DNA of 64,000 nt from CAWUEX02 sp963921305 (GTDB taxonomy: Bacteria; Pseudomonadota; Alphaproteobacteria; Rhodospirillales; Rhodospirillaceae): the NCBI GenBank assembly GCA_963921305.4, contig CAWUEX030000002.1, forward strand, positions 1,736,001 through 1,800,000, in the 5' to 3' direction. Positions 27,884-35,918 of this stretch are shown here, in pieces. Position numbers and translations under genes: made by a program. Positions within the stretch are counted from its first letter, which is position 1; every line of letters starts with the position of its first letter. Under the pieces are notes generated by a model. That model was given only the letters and a program-made list of their open reading frames with translations. It had not been told where the DNA came from and searched no databases.

Positions 27884-28384
27884 ATGCCAAATCAGCGGCT
27901 AGACGACATAGATCTCAAAATGCTGGGCCACATCCAGGACGACGCCCGCCTGACCAATGTAGAGCTGGCCGAAAAGGTGGGGCTGTCGCCCTCGCCCTGT
28001 CTGCGGCGGTTGCGCCGCCTCGAAAACGACGGCGTCATCAAGGGGTACATGACCTTCGTCGATCAGACTCAGGTCGGTCTGCCGGTCAGCGTGTTTGTGA
28101 GTGTGGCCCTGAAAGAGCAATCCGAAGGCGCTCTTGAAGAATTCGAAGCGGCGATTACTGCATTGCCTGAGGTGATGGAGTGTTACCTCATGACCGGAAC
28201 CAGCGACTATCTTTTGCGCGTGGTTGCCAGCGACCTGGCGGACTATGAGCGTTTCCTCAAACATCACCTTACGAGAATTCCGGCTATTGCCAGTATTCAG
28301 TCAAGCTTTGCACTGAAGCAGGTGGCCTACCGTACGGCGCTACCTCTCACGAAAGCGGCGGAAACCTCATCGCCTTCTGGATGA
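27884..28384 (+). CDS. Lrp/AsnC family transcriptional regulator
   Basis: A 166-aa regulator. The N-terminal winged HTH (about residues 5-55, DLKMLGHIQDDARLTNVELA and GLSPSPCLRRLRRLE) is followed by the RAM ligand-binding domain (MTGTSDYLLRVVASD). By analogy with MdeR it probably controls the divergent E1 gene in response to an amino acid. It ends 61 bases before the acyl-CoA ligase. Confidence 0.93.
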   Translation: MPNQRLDDIDLKMLGHIQDDARLTNVELAEKVGLSPSPCLRRLRRLENDGVIKGYMTFVDQTQVGLPVSVFVSVALKEQSEGALEEFEAAITALPEVMECYLMTGTSDYLLRVVASDLADYERFLKHHLTRIPAIASIQSSFALKQVAYRTALPLTKAAETSSPSG

Positions 28385-28445
28385 TTCCGTCCCGACCTTC
28401 TACCATGCCCGTTCGACACTGCCGCCCTACGAGACGGATACGACT

Positions 28446-30068
28446 ATGAACGGTCTGATGATGGAGGCGCCTCTCCTGATCACGTCGCTGATCAGATTTG
28501 CGGCGCAGTTCCATAGCGATACAGCGATCATCACGCGCAGCGTCGAAGGCGGCGGCGAACTGCGCCACTCGACCTATGCCGAGGTTTATGCCCGGACGCA
28601 GCGTCTCGCCAACGCCCTCATCGCCGCGGGCATCAAACCCGGCGACCGCGTCGCCACTCTGGCCTGGAACACCGACCGGCATCTCGAATTGTATTACGCC
28701 ATCTCCGGCATCGGCGCGGTGTGCCACACCCTCAATCTCAGGCTCGGCGACGAAGAACTGGTCTACATTCTCAATCATGCCGAAGACCGGATGCTGTTTT
28801 TCGACCCGGATCAATCGGCGACGGCACTGCGCGTGTTGTCCAAGGCCCCGAGTGTTCAGCGATCAGTCGTGATGAGCGATGCCGCCCATCGCCCAGAGGG
28901 TCTGACCGACGACATCATCGACTATGAAAGTTTTATCGGCGCGCACGATGAGTCTTTTTCGTGGCCGGACTTCGAAGAAAACACCGCCGCGTCCATGTGT
29001 TACACGTCTGGCACCACGGGCAACCCAAAGGGGGTGCTGTATAGCCACCGCGCCACGGTGCTGCATGCCATGGCCAGTTGCTTTGCCTCGACCATGAACC
29101 TCAAGACGGAAGACGTCGTGCTTCCTGTCGTGCCCATGTTTCACGTCAACGCCTGGGGTATTCCCTATTCGGCCCCGATCGCCGGGGCGCCTTTGGTTAT
29201 GCCGGGGGCGAAGCTGGATGGTGTGAGTCTCTTCGACCTGATGGATGAAACACAGGTCACGCTTGCCCTTGGCGTGCCGACCGTCTGGATGGGGTTGCTC
29301 GACCGTATGGACAAGCTTGGCCGCAAGCCCAACGGTCTGGAGCGGGTGTTGATCGGCGGGGCCGCCGCTTCCGCGGACATGATCAACCGGTTCGAACTTG
29401 ATCACGGCGTCACCGTCCACCACGCCTGGGGTATGACCGAGATGAGTCCGCTCGGCACCGTGAACTCTTTGAAGCCGAAATTCTGGGACCTGCCGCGTGA
29501 GCGGCAGATGCCCATCAAAATCAAGCAGGGCCGTGTGGTGTATGGCGTCGACATGCGGATCGTCGATGATGCCGGAAACGATCTCCCTCAAGACGGCACA
29601 GCAGAGGGGCGCCTGCTTGTACGTGGCCCCTGGATTGTCCGCGAATATTTCAAGGCCGACGAGTCGGCGCTGACGCCCGATGGCTGGTTCGACACCGGCG
29701 ACATCGCAACCCTCGACGCTGACGGCTACATGCACATCACCGACCGGGCCAAGGATGTCATTAAGTCCGGAGGCGAATGGATCAGTTCGGTCGGGCTTGA
29801 AAACGCGGCCATGGGCCATGCCGCGATCAAACATGCGGCGGTGATCGGGGTGCCCCATCCCAAGTGGCAGGAGCGGCCACTTCTGATCTGCGTCCCCGAG
29901 TCAGACGACCGGCCCGATATAGCCCAGATTCGCGATTACTTGGCGGACAAGGTGCCGAAACTTTGGCTGCCCGATGCGCTCGAATGGGTCGAGGAGCTGC
30001 CCCTCGGCGGCACCGGGAAAATTCTCAAGACCGAGCTTCGTGCCCGGTTTTCTGACTATTCTCTCTGA
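28446..30068 (+). CDS. Fatty-acyl-CoA ligase (AMP-forming)
   Basis: A 540-aa adenylate-forming enzyme that activates a carboxylic acid to its CoA thioester. The P-loop is YTSGTTGNPKG (about residue 183), the A5 motif is HHAWGMTEMSPLG, the A8 hinge is DRAKDVIKSGGEWIS and the A10 lysine lies in LGGTGKILK. This pattern matches medium- or long-chain acyl-CoA ligases of the FadD3/AlkK kind. Substrate length is not readable from the sequence. Confidence 0.92.
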   Translation: MNGLMMEAPLLITSLIRFAAQFHSDTAIITRSVEGGGELRHSTYAEVYARTQRLANALIAAGIKPGDRVATLAWNTDRHLELYYAISGIGAVCHTLNLRLGDEELVYILNHAEDRMLFFDPDQSATALRVLSKAPSVQRSVVMSDAAHRPEGLTDDIIDYESFIGAHDESFSWPDFEENTAASMCYTSGTTGNPKGVLYSHRATVLHAMASCFASTMNLKTEDVVLPVVPMFHVNAWGIPYSAPIAGAPLVMPGAKLDGVSLFDLMDETQVTLALGVPTVWMGLLDRMDKLGRKPNGLERVLIGGAAASADMINRFELDHGVTVHHAWGMTEMSPLGTVNSLKPKFWDLPRERQMPIKIKQGRVVYGVDMRIVDDAGNDLPQDGTAEGRLLVRGPWIVREYFKADESALTPDGWFDTGDIATLDADGYMHITDRAKDVIKSGGEWISSVGLENAAMGHAAIKHAAVIGVPHPKWQERPLLICVPESDDRPDIAQIRDYLADKVPKLWLPDALEWVEELPLGGTGKILKTELRARFSDYSL

Positions 30069-30243
30069 CGGGGTTCTTGGCCCTCGCGGCGATCGCTCCT
30101 GACCGCTTGTCAGCGCCGTATCCAGCAGATTCGCATATTAAAACAATTGTTACTAAATTACGGCAGGTAATACCGTGATGACGAAATAACAGTCCGCACC
30201 GGGGGGTGCCGAGACACGGGGGACGGCGGAGCCGACGCGACAC

Positions 30244-31959
30244 ATGTTTGGACGCGCGACATTCGAGATTCAGCTCTACAAGAACGGCCGCTGGTCAATT
30301 AGCGAAGTCGTCAAGAGCGAAACTGTGGCCATGAAGAAGGCCCAGGAACTGCTCGGCCAAAAAACCACGGCCGGTGTGCGTATCGTCAAGGAATCTCACT
30401 TCGGCAAAGACAATCATCGCGAAAGCGAAATCTTCAAAGAGATGAAGGACGTCAAAGAGGACGAGGATTTCGCCGTCGTTCCTGTCGAAGACGCGCCAAT
30501 GTGCGAAAAGGTGACGGACTTCTATCAAACTGCCAGCCGCAACACGATGGCCCGTCTGTTCAACAAGTATCTTGAGAAGCACGAGCTCACCCCGCTTGAG
30601 ATGTTGCACAGCCACGCCAATCTCAAACGGATGATCAATTTCCAGCAGATGGTGCCGTCTGCTGTGGACAAGATCGCGTCTCTGCATGCCCGGGCAACGG
30701 GCGGCGATACTTGCGCCCGCCGCGACACCATATTCGATGCCGTCGATGCCATCGCCAAGAAGGCGCGCGAAGTTGAAAAGACCCCGTTGCCTGAACTCAA
30801 GGACTCGTCGCTAGACGAAATTCTCAAGAAAATCGACGCCAAGTACACGGACCCCGCGCAGCGGTCGTACATGGCGAACGTGGCATTCACCCGCGAGTCC
30901 ATCAATTGGCGCGGCTGGCTCGGCAAGATGACCAAAATCTTGCCCATGGCCCAGTCGCAGCAAGATGAGCGCGCCCGGGCGATGGTCGACGAGATGCTCG
31001 CCGATATCCTGATGGCCAAAACCATCATCAAGGATGTCATTGGGATTTCGAAGCATCTCGGTGATGCGGTCATGCGCATGATTGATCTGTTGGAAGGCGA
31101 GTGCAAACCCACCAAGTACGCTGCCGACGATCTCGTCGAACTCCTCAACGCGTTGTTTGCCGCCGATCTGCTGCCGCGCTCCAAGAAAGTCTTGTTTGAT
31201 CGTATCGAGCGCGATCTGTCCAGTCCCCTGCGGCTCACCAACAGCGAGCAGACGGCGGACGACAAGGTGTTCTTCGACAGCATGGTTGAGCGCATCATCA
31301 CTGAGGACCGTGTCATCGGTGGACATGCCATGGCCCGCGGGCTGACGCAGCGGTGGGCGCGGCTTGACAACATCGGTGGTGCGGGCGGCACCAACAAAGC
31401 CATGCAAGCGATGTGCGAAAAGCTCGCGACCGGCAAGCGCGTGTTCGTCTATCTCTTGTCTCTTTATGACCCGAAGGCCGATGCCCCGGTTAAAGCTGCA
31501 ATCGAAGAACAGCTCAAGCGCAAGGCCGCGGAACTGAACTCCGTTGCCAAGATCGCCCCGCAAGCGCGTACCGAGAAGGCGCGTCTGCAGCAAACCTCAA
31601 CCATTCAGCGCCTGGTGCTCGACTCCGATCTCGAAGAAGAGTTGAAGGGCGTGATGGCCAGACGGTTCGATGACATCGTGGTTGACTACATTGTCGGCAA
31701 CAAAGTGATCGAGCGTCTCGACAACAAGAATCTCACGTTCCGTGATCGGGCCAACCGGCTGGTCAGTTTCTGCGCTGCAGGTGTGTTGACGGAAGGCCGG
31801 GCGACGGAGATCGCGCGCCAATCCATCACCACCTACCTCAAGCGCAAGGACTTCGTGTCAGAGTTCACCGCGGACATCCCCGATCCCAGTGAGAAGGAGG
31901 CGGCCATACGTGAATTTTACCGCCTCCTCGCCCAAACCGGGTTTGAAGTCGCCGCGTAG
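30244..31959 (+). CDS. Large conserved-looking protein of unknown function
   Basis: A 571-aa soluble protein with no signal peptide or membrane segment. The N-terminal 80 residues look like a small alpha/beta module (FEIQLYKNGRWSISEVV). The remainder is strongly helical and charged, with repeated Lys/Glu/Asp/Ala patterns and Cys in GDTCARRD. I do not recognise a catalytic motif. It stands alone behind a 175-base gap that contains the palindrome AACAATTGTT (30142-30151). Comparable proteins occur in Rhodospirillales as hypothetical proteins, but I cannot name a family. Confidence 0.75.
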   Translation: MFGRATFEIQLYKNGRWSISEVVKSETVAMKKAQELLGQKTTAGVRIVKESHFGKDNHRESEIFKEMKDVKEDEDFAVVPVEDAPMCEKVTDFYQTASRNTMARLFNKYLEKHELTPLEMLHSHANLKRMINFQQMVPSAVDKIASLHARATGGDTCARRDTIFDAVDAIAKKAREVEKTPLPELKDSSLDEILKKIDAKYTDPAQRSYMANVAFTRESINWRGWLGKMTKILPMAQSQQDERARAMVDEMLADILMAKTIIKDVIGISKHLGDAVMRMIDLLEGECKPTKYAADDLVELLNALFAADLLPRSKKVLFDRIERDLSSPLRLTNSEQTADDKVFFDSMVERIITEDRVIGGHAMARGLTQRWARLDNIGGAGGTNKAMQAMCEKLATGKRVFVYLLSLYDPKADAPVKAAIEEQLKRKAAELNSVAKIAPQARTEKARLQQTSTIQRLVLDSDLEEELKGVMARRFDDIVVDYIVGNKVIERLDNKNLTFRDRANRLVSFCAAGVLTEGRATEIARQSITTYLKRKDFVSEFTADIPDPSEKEAAIREFYRLLAQTGFEVAA

Positions 31960-31986
31960 GCGACGCATAAACCAGCAGGTCGCCAC

Positions 31987-32475
31987 CTAGGCGGCTTTTG
32001 ATCCCCATTTCTTCGCAATCAGGTAATCGGCGGACAATACGCCGGGTCCGCGCACCATGATGGCCAACAAAAAGATCATCCAGGCGAAGTGGTTAAAGTC
32101 GTTATAGGCCGGGCTGTTGGCGCCAAGAATGAACTGAATCACCATAGCCATGCCCAAAAGGGGCATCGCGGCCAGGCGCGATGCAAGGCCGATGAAGAGC
32201 AGCACGGGCATCGCCAGTTCGAAGGCCGTTGCCATGTAGGCCGCGGTCACCGGGGACAGTACCGGCACGGCATACTCATATTCGAACAGGAAAACGGTGC
32301 TTTCCCAGTCATCCAGTTTTTGCTGGCCGGATCGGAAAAACACCAGGCCAATCCACACCCGGACCGCCAGGTCGACGATGGGAATACCAAACTCCTCTAG
32401 CTTCGCAGTCATTACATCGAAAAGCTTTGTTGCTTTGGTGACCAAGGATGGTTGTTCTGATGATACTTCCGTCAT
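31987..32475 (-). CDS. DoxX family membrane protein (bufferin operon, BufD-like)
   Basis: A 162-aa protein with four transmembrane helices typical of DoxX (VWIGLVFFRSGQQKL in the first helix, PVLLFIGLASRLAAMPLLGM in the third region). DoxX proteins commonly close bufferin operons, where a role in quinone-linked oxidation has been suggested. The ATG at 32475 has an AGGA site; the frame extends upstream but would overlap bufC. It starts 41 bases after bufC. Confidence 0.85.
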   Translation of the reverse strand: MTEVSSEQPSLVTKATKLFDVMTAKLEEFGIPIVDLAVRVWIGLVFFRSGQQKLDDWESTVFLFEYEYAVPVLSPVTAAYMATAFELAMPVLLFIGLASRLAAMPLLGMAMVIQFILGANSPAYNDFNHFAWMIFLLAIMVRGPGVLSADYLIAKKWGSKAA

Positions 32476-32516
32476 GTCTTCGGTCCTCGACTTAGAGCTC
32501 CCCAGCCCCTCATTTC

Positions 32517-33275
32517 TCAAGCAGAAATGTCAGTGAATACGCCGTCTGCCAATGTCTGACGCAGCGCATCCTGTAAATCGAAATCATTGTCTGCTGCGGC
32601 CAGCTCCGTGGCCGTACCCAGAGCCTCACCCTTCGCCAGCGCCGTGAGCCAGGCCGCGAACGACTTTGATATTGCCCGCTGCACTACCTCATGTCCGCGC
32701 CGGAAAACGACGCCCGCTTCCGCACGGGTCAGATCGATGCGCGGTATGTCGGTGACTTGTGGCTGGTTCACCTGCCAGATTTTAAAAACCGGAAACTCCG
32801 CGCTGATGACATGCACCGCCGGGTGAACGGCGAATGTCACGCCTTCCAGCGCTTCTGGCTCGACAGCAGCCAGCCGCTGTGCATCAAGCGGCTCCGCGTC
32901 GGCGGCGAAATAGGCTTGCACTCTGGCCCATTCCAGACGTGCCACGGCGGCGACATACGGCACGTCTTTGGCTGGATCGTATGTGTCCAAAAATTCCGGC
33001 AGGGCACCGCCGTAGCGGTACAGCATGGGCTCCCGCGGCGGGTGGGCTTCGATGAAGGTCTTGGCCATCGCCCGGAAAAAACGGGCTCCGACGATGCGCT
33101 GCACGACCGGAAAGGCTGCTGCCAGAACATCAGTCAGGCTGTTGATGACGTTGACCCGATAGACGCGCACGCGCTTCTCCCGGCTGCCCCGTGCGACCTG
33201 AACATGGTCTAGAACCGCGGATGGGGAATCGTGCAGCGCGGCGTTGGTCAAACCCATCTGTAACTCACGCAACAC
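32517..33275 (-). CDS. bufC: BufC/HvfC-type RiPP partner protein (DUF2063)
   Basis: A 252-aa protein with the N-terminal DUF2063 domain (often mislabelled putative DNA-binding), with RVYRVNVINSLTDVLAAAFPV near residue 37-57 and FFRAMAKTFIEAHPP. In MNIO-type RiPP systems it is the partner that brings the precursor to the DUF692 enzyme. GTG 33275 is chosen because an AGAGGGGG site lies upstream and the usual N-terminus (LRELQ) begins there; the start overlaps the bufB stop by 11 bases, pointing to coupled translation. Confidence 0.88.
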   Translation of the reverse strand: MLRELQMGLTNAALHDSPSAVLDHVQVARGSREKRVRVYRVNVINSLTDVLAAAFPVVQRIVGARFFRAMAKTFIEAHPPREPMLYRYGGALPEFLDTYDPAKDVPYVAAVARLEWARVQAYFAADAEPLDAQRLAAVEPEALEGVTFAVHPAVHVISAEFPVFKIWQVNQPQVTDIPRIDLTRAEAGVVFRRGHEVVQRAISKSFAAWLTALAKGEALGTATELAAADNDFDLQDALRQTLADGVFTDISA

Positions 33276-34185
33276 AGGCCGGCCCCCTCTGAGCGTGGTC
33301 GCCGTTCGGCGCGGCATCGTCTAAAACGTCTTGGGCTCGGTCAGCTTCACTTAGGAGGACGCCGAGTTCAGGAATGTCCGTGTCCCATTCAATCAGGGTG
33401 GGGCGCGGTCCGATGCGCTGAATGACATGTTCGTACAGCCGCCACACCGCATCGCAAACCGTGTCGCCATGGGTGTCGATTAGAACCTGATCCTCACCAT
33501 CGCCATCAACCAAGTGACCGGCCAAATGAATCTCGCCCACGGCGTGCGCCGGTATGGCGTCGAGGTATTGTTCCGCATCGAATCCGTTGTTGACCGCGCT
33601 GACGTACACATTGTTGACGTCGAGCAGCAAACCGCACCCGGTCCGTTGTGTGACGGCGTCGAGAAATTCCCATTCAGAAATCGTGGAATGGGTGAAGGCC
33701 AGGTAGGACGATGGATTTTCCAACAGGATTTGGCGGCCCAACGTGTCTTGAGCGTGGGCGATGTTTGCGGCCACCGTGTCGAGCGCTTCCTCGGTATACG
33801 GCAGCGGCAAAAGATCGTTGACGTAAATGCCGTCGATGACGCTGAAGGACAGGTGTTCTGAAACAAGGACGGGCTCGACCCGTTCGATGAGTGTGCGCAA
33901 ACGCGCCAGGTGTGCATCGCTCACACCCTCCGCTGAGCCCAGAGACAAACCAACGCCGTGACAACTTATCGGGTAGTGACTGCGCGCGGCCTCCAGCTGG
34001 GCCATGCGGGGCCCGCCGGGTGCTAAAAAATTTTCACTGTGGATTTCCAGCCAGGCGGCTGAAGGACTGCCGGAGGCGAACTCCAGCATGTGAGGATGAC
34101 GGAGCCCGACCCCCGCTTGCGCGGAGATCGGGCTCTGCCGATCAGTGAGCACCGAAGGGTGGGGTTGGGGAGGGGGGGAAATCAC
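33265..34185 (-). CDS. bufB: MNIO family (DUF692) multinuclear iron oxidase, bufferin-modifying
   Basis: TIM-barrel multinuclear non-heme iron-dependent oxidative enzyme of up to 306 aa. Metal-binding and family motifs are intact: GVGLRHPH, EIHSENF, CHGVGLSLG, SEHLSF, ENPSSYL, LLDVNNVYVSA, GEIHLAGH, DTHG and IEWDTD. Related enzymes oxidise Cys residues of the precursor to thiooxazoles. The start is uncertain: GTG 34185 gives a Pro-rich leader, and GTG 34152 would start closer to the conserved core. It follows bufA after 31 bases that contain a hairpin. Confidence 0.93.
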   Translation of the reverse strand: MISPPPQPHPSVLTDRQSPISAQAGVGLRHPHMLEFASGSPSAAWLEIHSENFLAPGGPRMAQLEAARSHYPISCHGVGLSLGSAEGVSDAHLARLRTLIERVEPVLVSEHLSFSVIDGIYVNDLLPLPYTEEALDTVAANIAHAQDTLGRQILLENPSSYLAFTHSTISEWEFLDAVTQRTGCGLLLDVNNVYVSAVNNGFDAEQYLDAIPAHAVGEIHLAGHLVDGDGEDQVLIDTHGDTVCDAVWRLYEHVIQRIGPRPTLIEWDTDIPELGVLLSEADRAQDVLDDAAPNGDHAQRGPACVA

Positions 34186-34203
34186 CTTCGATGCTCATTG
34201 TAA

Positions 34204-34231
34204 GAAAAGGCGGGTGTTAGCCAGCCTTTTC
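34204..34231 (-). terminator. Hairpin spanning the bufA stop codon, possible partial terminator
   Basis: On the minus strand an 8-base perfect inverted repeat (GAAAAGGC and GCCTTTTC, 12-base loop) covers the end and stop codon of bufA. The second arm ends in TTTTC followed by TTAC. It could reduce read-through so that the precursor is made in excess over the modifying enzymes, or protect the bufA transcript end. Confidence 0.5.
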
Positions 34232-34522
34232 TTTGGCTTCTTCACTGATGCCGGCGAACGGCTCGAGCTTGCCGCCCATATCCATGCAGCTGCCTTCGGC
34301 TACGAGCTTCCATTCGCCGCCGTCGAAATCGACGGTGGACTGACCGGCGCAGGAATGCGTGCCGGCGGCGTTGGCACAGCCGTTCTCACCGGCTTTGGCG
34401 ACGCCATAGCACTTTTCTTTGCCTTCGGCGGAGGCTGTGGACGGCACGGTCATCGCGGCCAGGGACACGGCACCGGCGACGGCGGTGGCGAGAGACAGAG
34501 CGGAAAGCTTGCTGTTCGACAT
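34217..34522 (-). CDS. bufA: Bufferin-type RiPP precursor (DUF2282)
   Basis: A 101-aa precursor with an N-terminal signal peptide (about residues 1-32, ending ASA) and four Cys in the mature part: Cys38, Cys49, Cys58 and Cys79. The sequence EGKEKCYGV...NGCANAAGTHSCAG with GSCMDMGG at the end is the DUF2282/BufA1 pattern. Bufferins are exported copper-binding peptides in which Cys residues are converted to thiooxazoles by the MNIO enzyme. The exact residues modified here cannot be seen. ATG 34522 has a TGGAG site. It is the first gene of bufA-bufB-bufC-doxX. Confidence 0.92.
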   Translation of the reverse strand: MSNSKLSALSLATAVAGAVSLAAMTVPSTASAEGKEKCYGVAKAGENGCANAAGTHSCAGQSTVDFDGGEWKLVAEGSCMDMGGKLEPFAGISEEAKEKAG

Positions 34523-34686
34523 TGAGTTTACTCCAGTAAGTGTGCCGCACTTGGCGGCGGGAATTCGGTTGTCAGGCCCCAGGCGTTCATCCCGCCCAAA
34601 GACACCCGGGCGTCGATCACGCCCAACGGCAAAACCATCTTAGAAAGCCTGGTTCGGAGTGCCAATCACAGCGCCGTGAAATTACG

Positions 34687-34700
34687 TCACACGCGTGTGA
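34687..34700. promoter_or_regulatory. 14-bp perfect palindrome upstream of bufA
   Basis: TCACACGCGTGTGA is self-complementary and lies about 165 bases upstream of the bufA start, inside the 209-base gap to the DUF427 gene. It may be an operator. I could not find a convincing -35/-10 or ECF promoter pair beside it. Confidence 0.4.
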
Positions 34701-34731
34701 GCCTCTTGAAAGGTGCGGCAAAGGTCTGAAT

Positions 34732-35172
34732 TCAGCCTTTTTCGATGGCTAGGCCAAAGTCTTTGCCCATCTCGTCCAGGTAGAACGCCATCAAATCTTT
34801 AATGCCGGAGACAGACTCTAAGGGCGACTCGTAGGCCCAGACCGCGTTCTCTGCGGTGCTGCCCGCTCCTTTTAGGGTCCAATAGGACGCATCACCTTTG
34901 TAGGGGCAGTGGGTCGCATGGTCGGTTCGCTCCATCAACTCCGTGCGCACGTCGCTTTGCGGAAAGTAGTAAACCGGGCTGTGTTTGCGTTCGTGTAGCG
35001 CAACTGCGGATGTGCTTTCCGCAATGGTCTCACCTTGCCACAACACGCGTACGCACTCCCCGGCCGGTTCCAGTGTGATCGTGTGCGCGGGGTCAAGAGT
35101 GTAGTCGGCGAACCGGGCGCGTTGCGCCGCAGCGTTGTCTTGCCAGCGTTGCTTTCTGTCTTCATCAGCCAA
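34732..35172 (-). CDS. DUF427 domain protein
   Basis: A protein of 146 aa from a TTG start at 35172, which has a GGAGAAGG site upstream. It carries the DUF427 beta-tent signature, including SPVYYFPQSDV and HCPYKGDASYW. The frame stays open to 35292, but the extension looks non-coding. Function of DUF427 is unknown. Confidence 0.8.
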   Translation of the reverse strand: MADEDRKQRWQDNAAAQRARFADYTLDPAHTITLEPAGECVRVLWQGETIAESTSAVALHERKHSPVYYFPQSDVRTELMERTDHATHCPYKGDASYWTLKGAGSTAENAVWAYESPLESVSGIKDLMAFYLDEMGKDFGLAIEKG

Positions 35173-35339
35173 AGGCCTTCTCCATCGCGGTTGAATTTCT
35201 AACGGTCTGCTGACCTCAACCGTAGCATCAATGGGGCCATGACATGAGGCCCTGTTGACCCTGTTGTAGCTGACCCCGCAAACTAGGGTCACTTACAACG
35301 TCAATTAGTGGAACATCATCTGGGGGCGGGCTTTTCGGT

Positions 35340-35918
35340 ATGCCCAAGTGGTTGCGATACGGAGTTTACAGCGTTCTCCTGGGGCTCTCGCTGTACATGT
35401 ATTTCCTCTCCGGCCAACGGCCTGCGCCAGCACCCTCACCGCCGCCCGAGCGCGCGGTTGTCATAAGCCCGCTGCAGCAGACCGGGTCACTCAATATCCG
35501 CCGCGACGCCTTGACCCTGGCCTTCGAAAACATTCCCTTCAACCTGCGTTTCGACTTTGTGCCCCTTGCTGACGGCCGCTCTCGAGTCATTGGCAGATCT
35601 GCGGACGGTAAGACGACGTTGGAACTGATCGGTCCTCCCGAGAGCGTCACTTCCGCCAACCTCATGGCGGCGTTGCCTGAAGACCGGCCCCTTGTACGGT
35701 TGCGCAATCTCAACGCCATATCACTTCTGATCGAAGAGACGATGAATGAGTGGTCCGGCGCCGCCGACTGGCTGGGCAACAACATTGACCGCGCGTATGC
35801 GGGCGCTGGCGTGAGCACGCAATCCAATGGCAAGCGTTTGGTGCTGTCCCGCGCGCCAGGCACGGACACCCTTGTGGTCACCGTGACCGGTCCTTTGTTG
35901 AGTGCCGAGGGCAGCTAG
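35340..35918 (+). CDS. Membrane-anchored protein of unknown function
   Basis: A 192-aa protein with one N-terminal transmembrane segment (about residues 7-24), a Pro-rich linker (PAPAPSPPPE) and a soluble domain that should face the periplasm. No family recognised. Its last 4 bases overlap the convergent alpha/beta hydrolase gene. Confidence 0.6.
   Translation: MPKWLRYGVYSVLLGLSLYMYFLSGQRPAPAPSPPPERAVVISPLQQTGSLNIRRDALTLAFENIPFNLRFDFVPLADGRSRVIGRSADGKTTLELIGPPESVTSANLMAALPEDRPLVRLRNLNAISLLIEETMNEWSGAADWLGNNIDRAYAGAGVSTQSNGKRLVLSRAPGTDTLVVTVTGPLLSAEGS

Noticed and set aside
28863..29858. 331-codon open frame opposite the acyl-CoA ligase
   Set aside because: Antisense shadow; no domain, no ribosome site, and the ligase is intact.
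30525..31436. 303-codon frame opposite the 571-aa gene
   Set aside because: Serine/arginine-rich shadow. The plus-strand gene has better composition and a plausible start, although neither has a known family.
34600..34690. TGGCAC-type sigma-54 promoter upstream of bufA
   Set aside because: A TTGGCAC match is present on the minus strand, but the GC of the -12 element is not at the required spacing.
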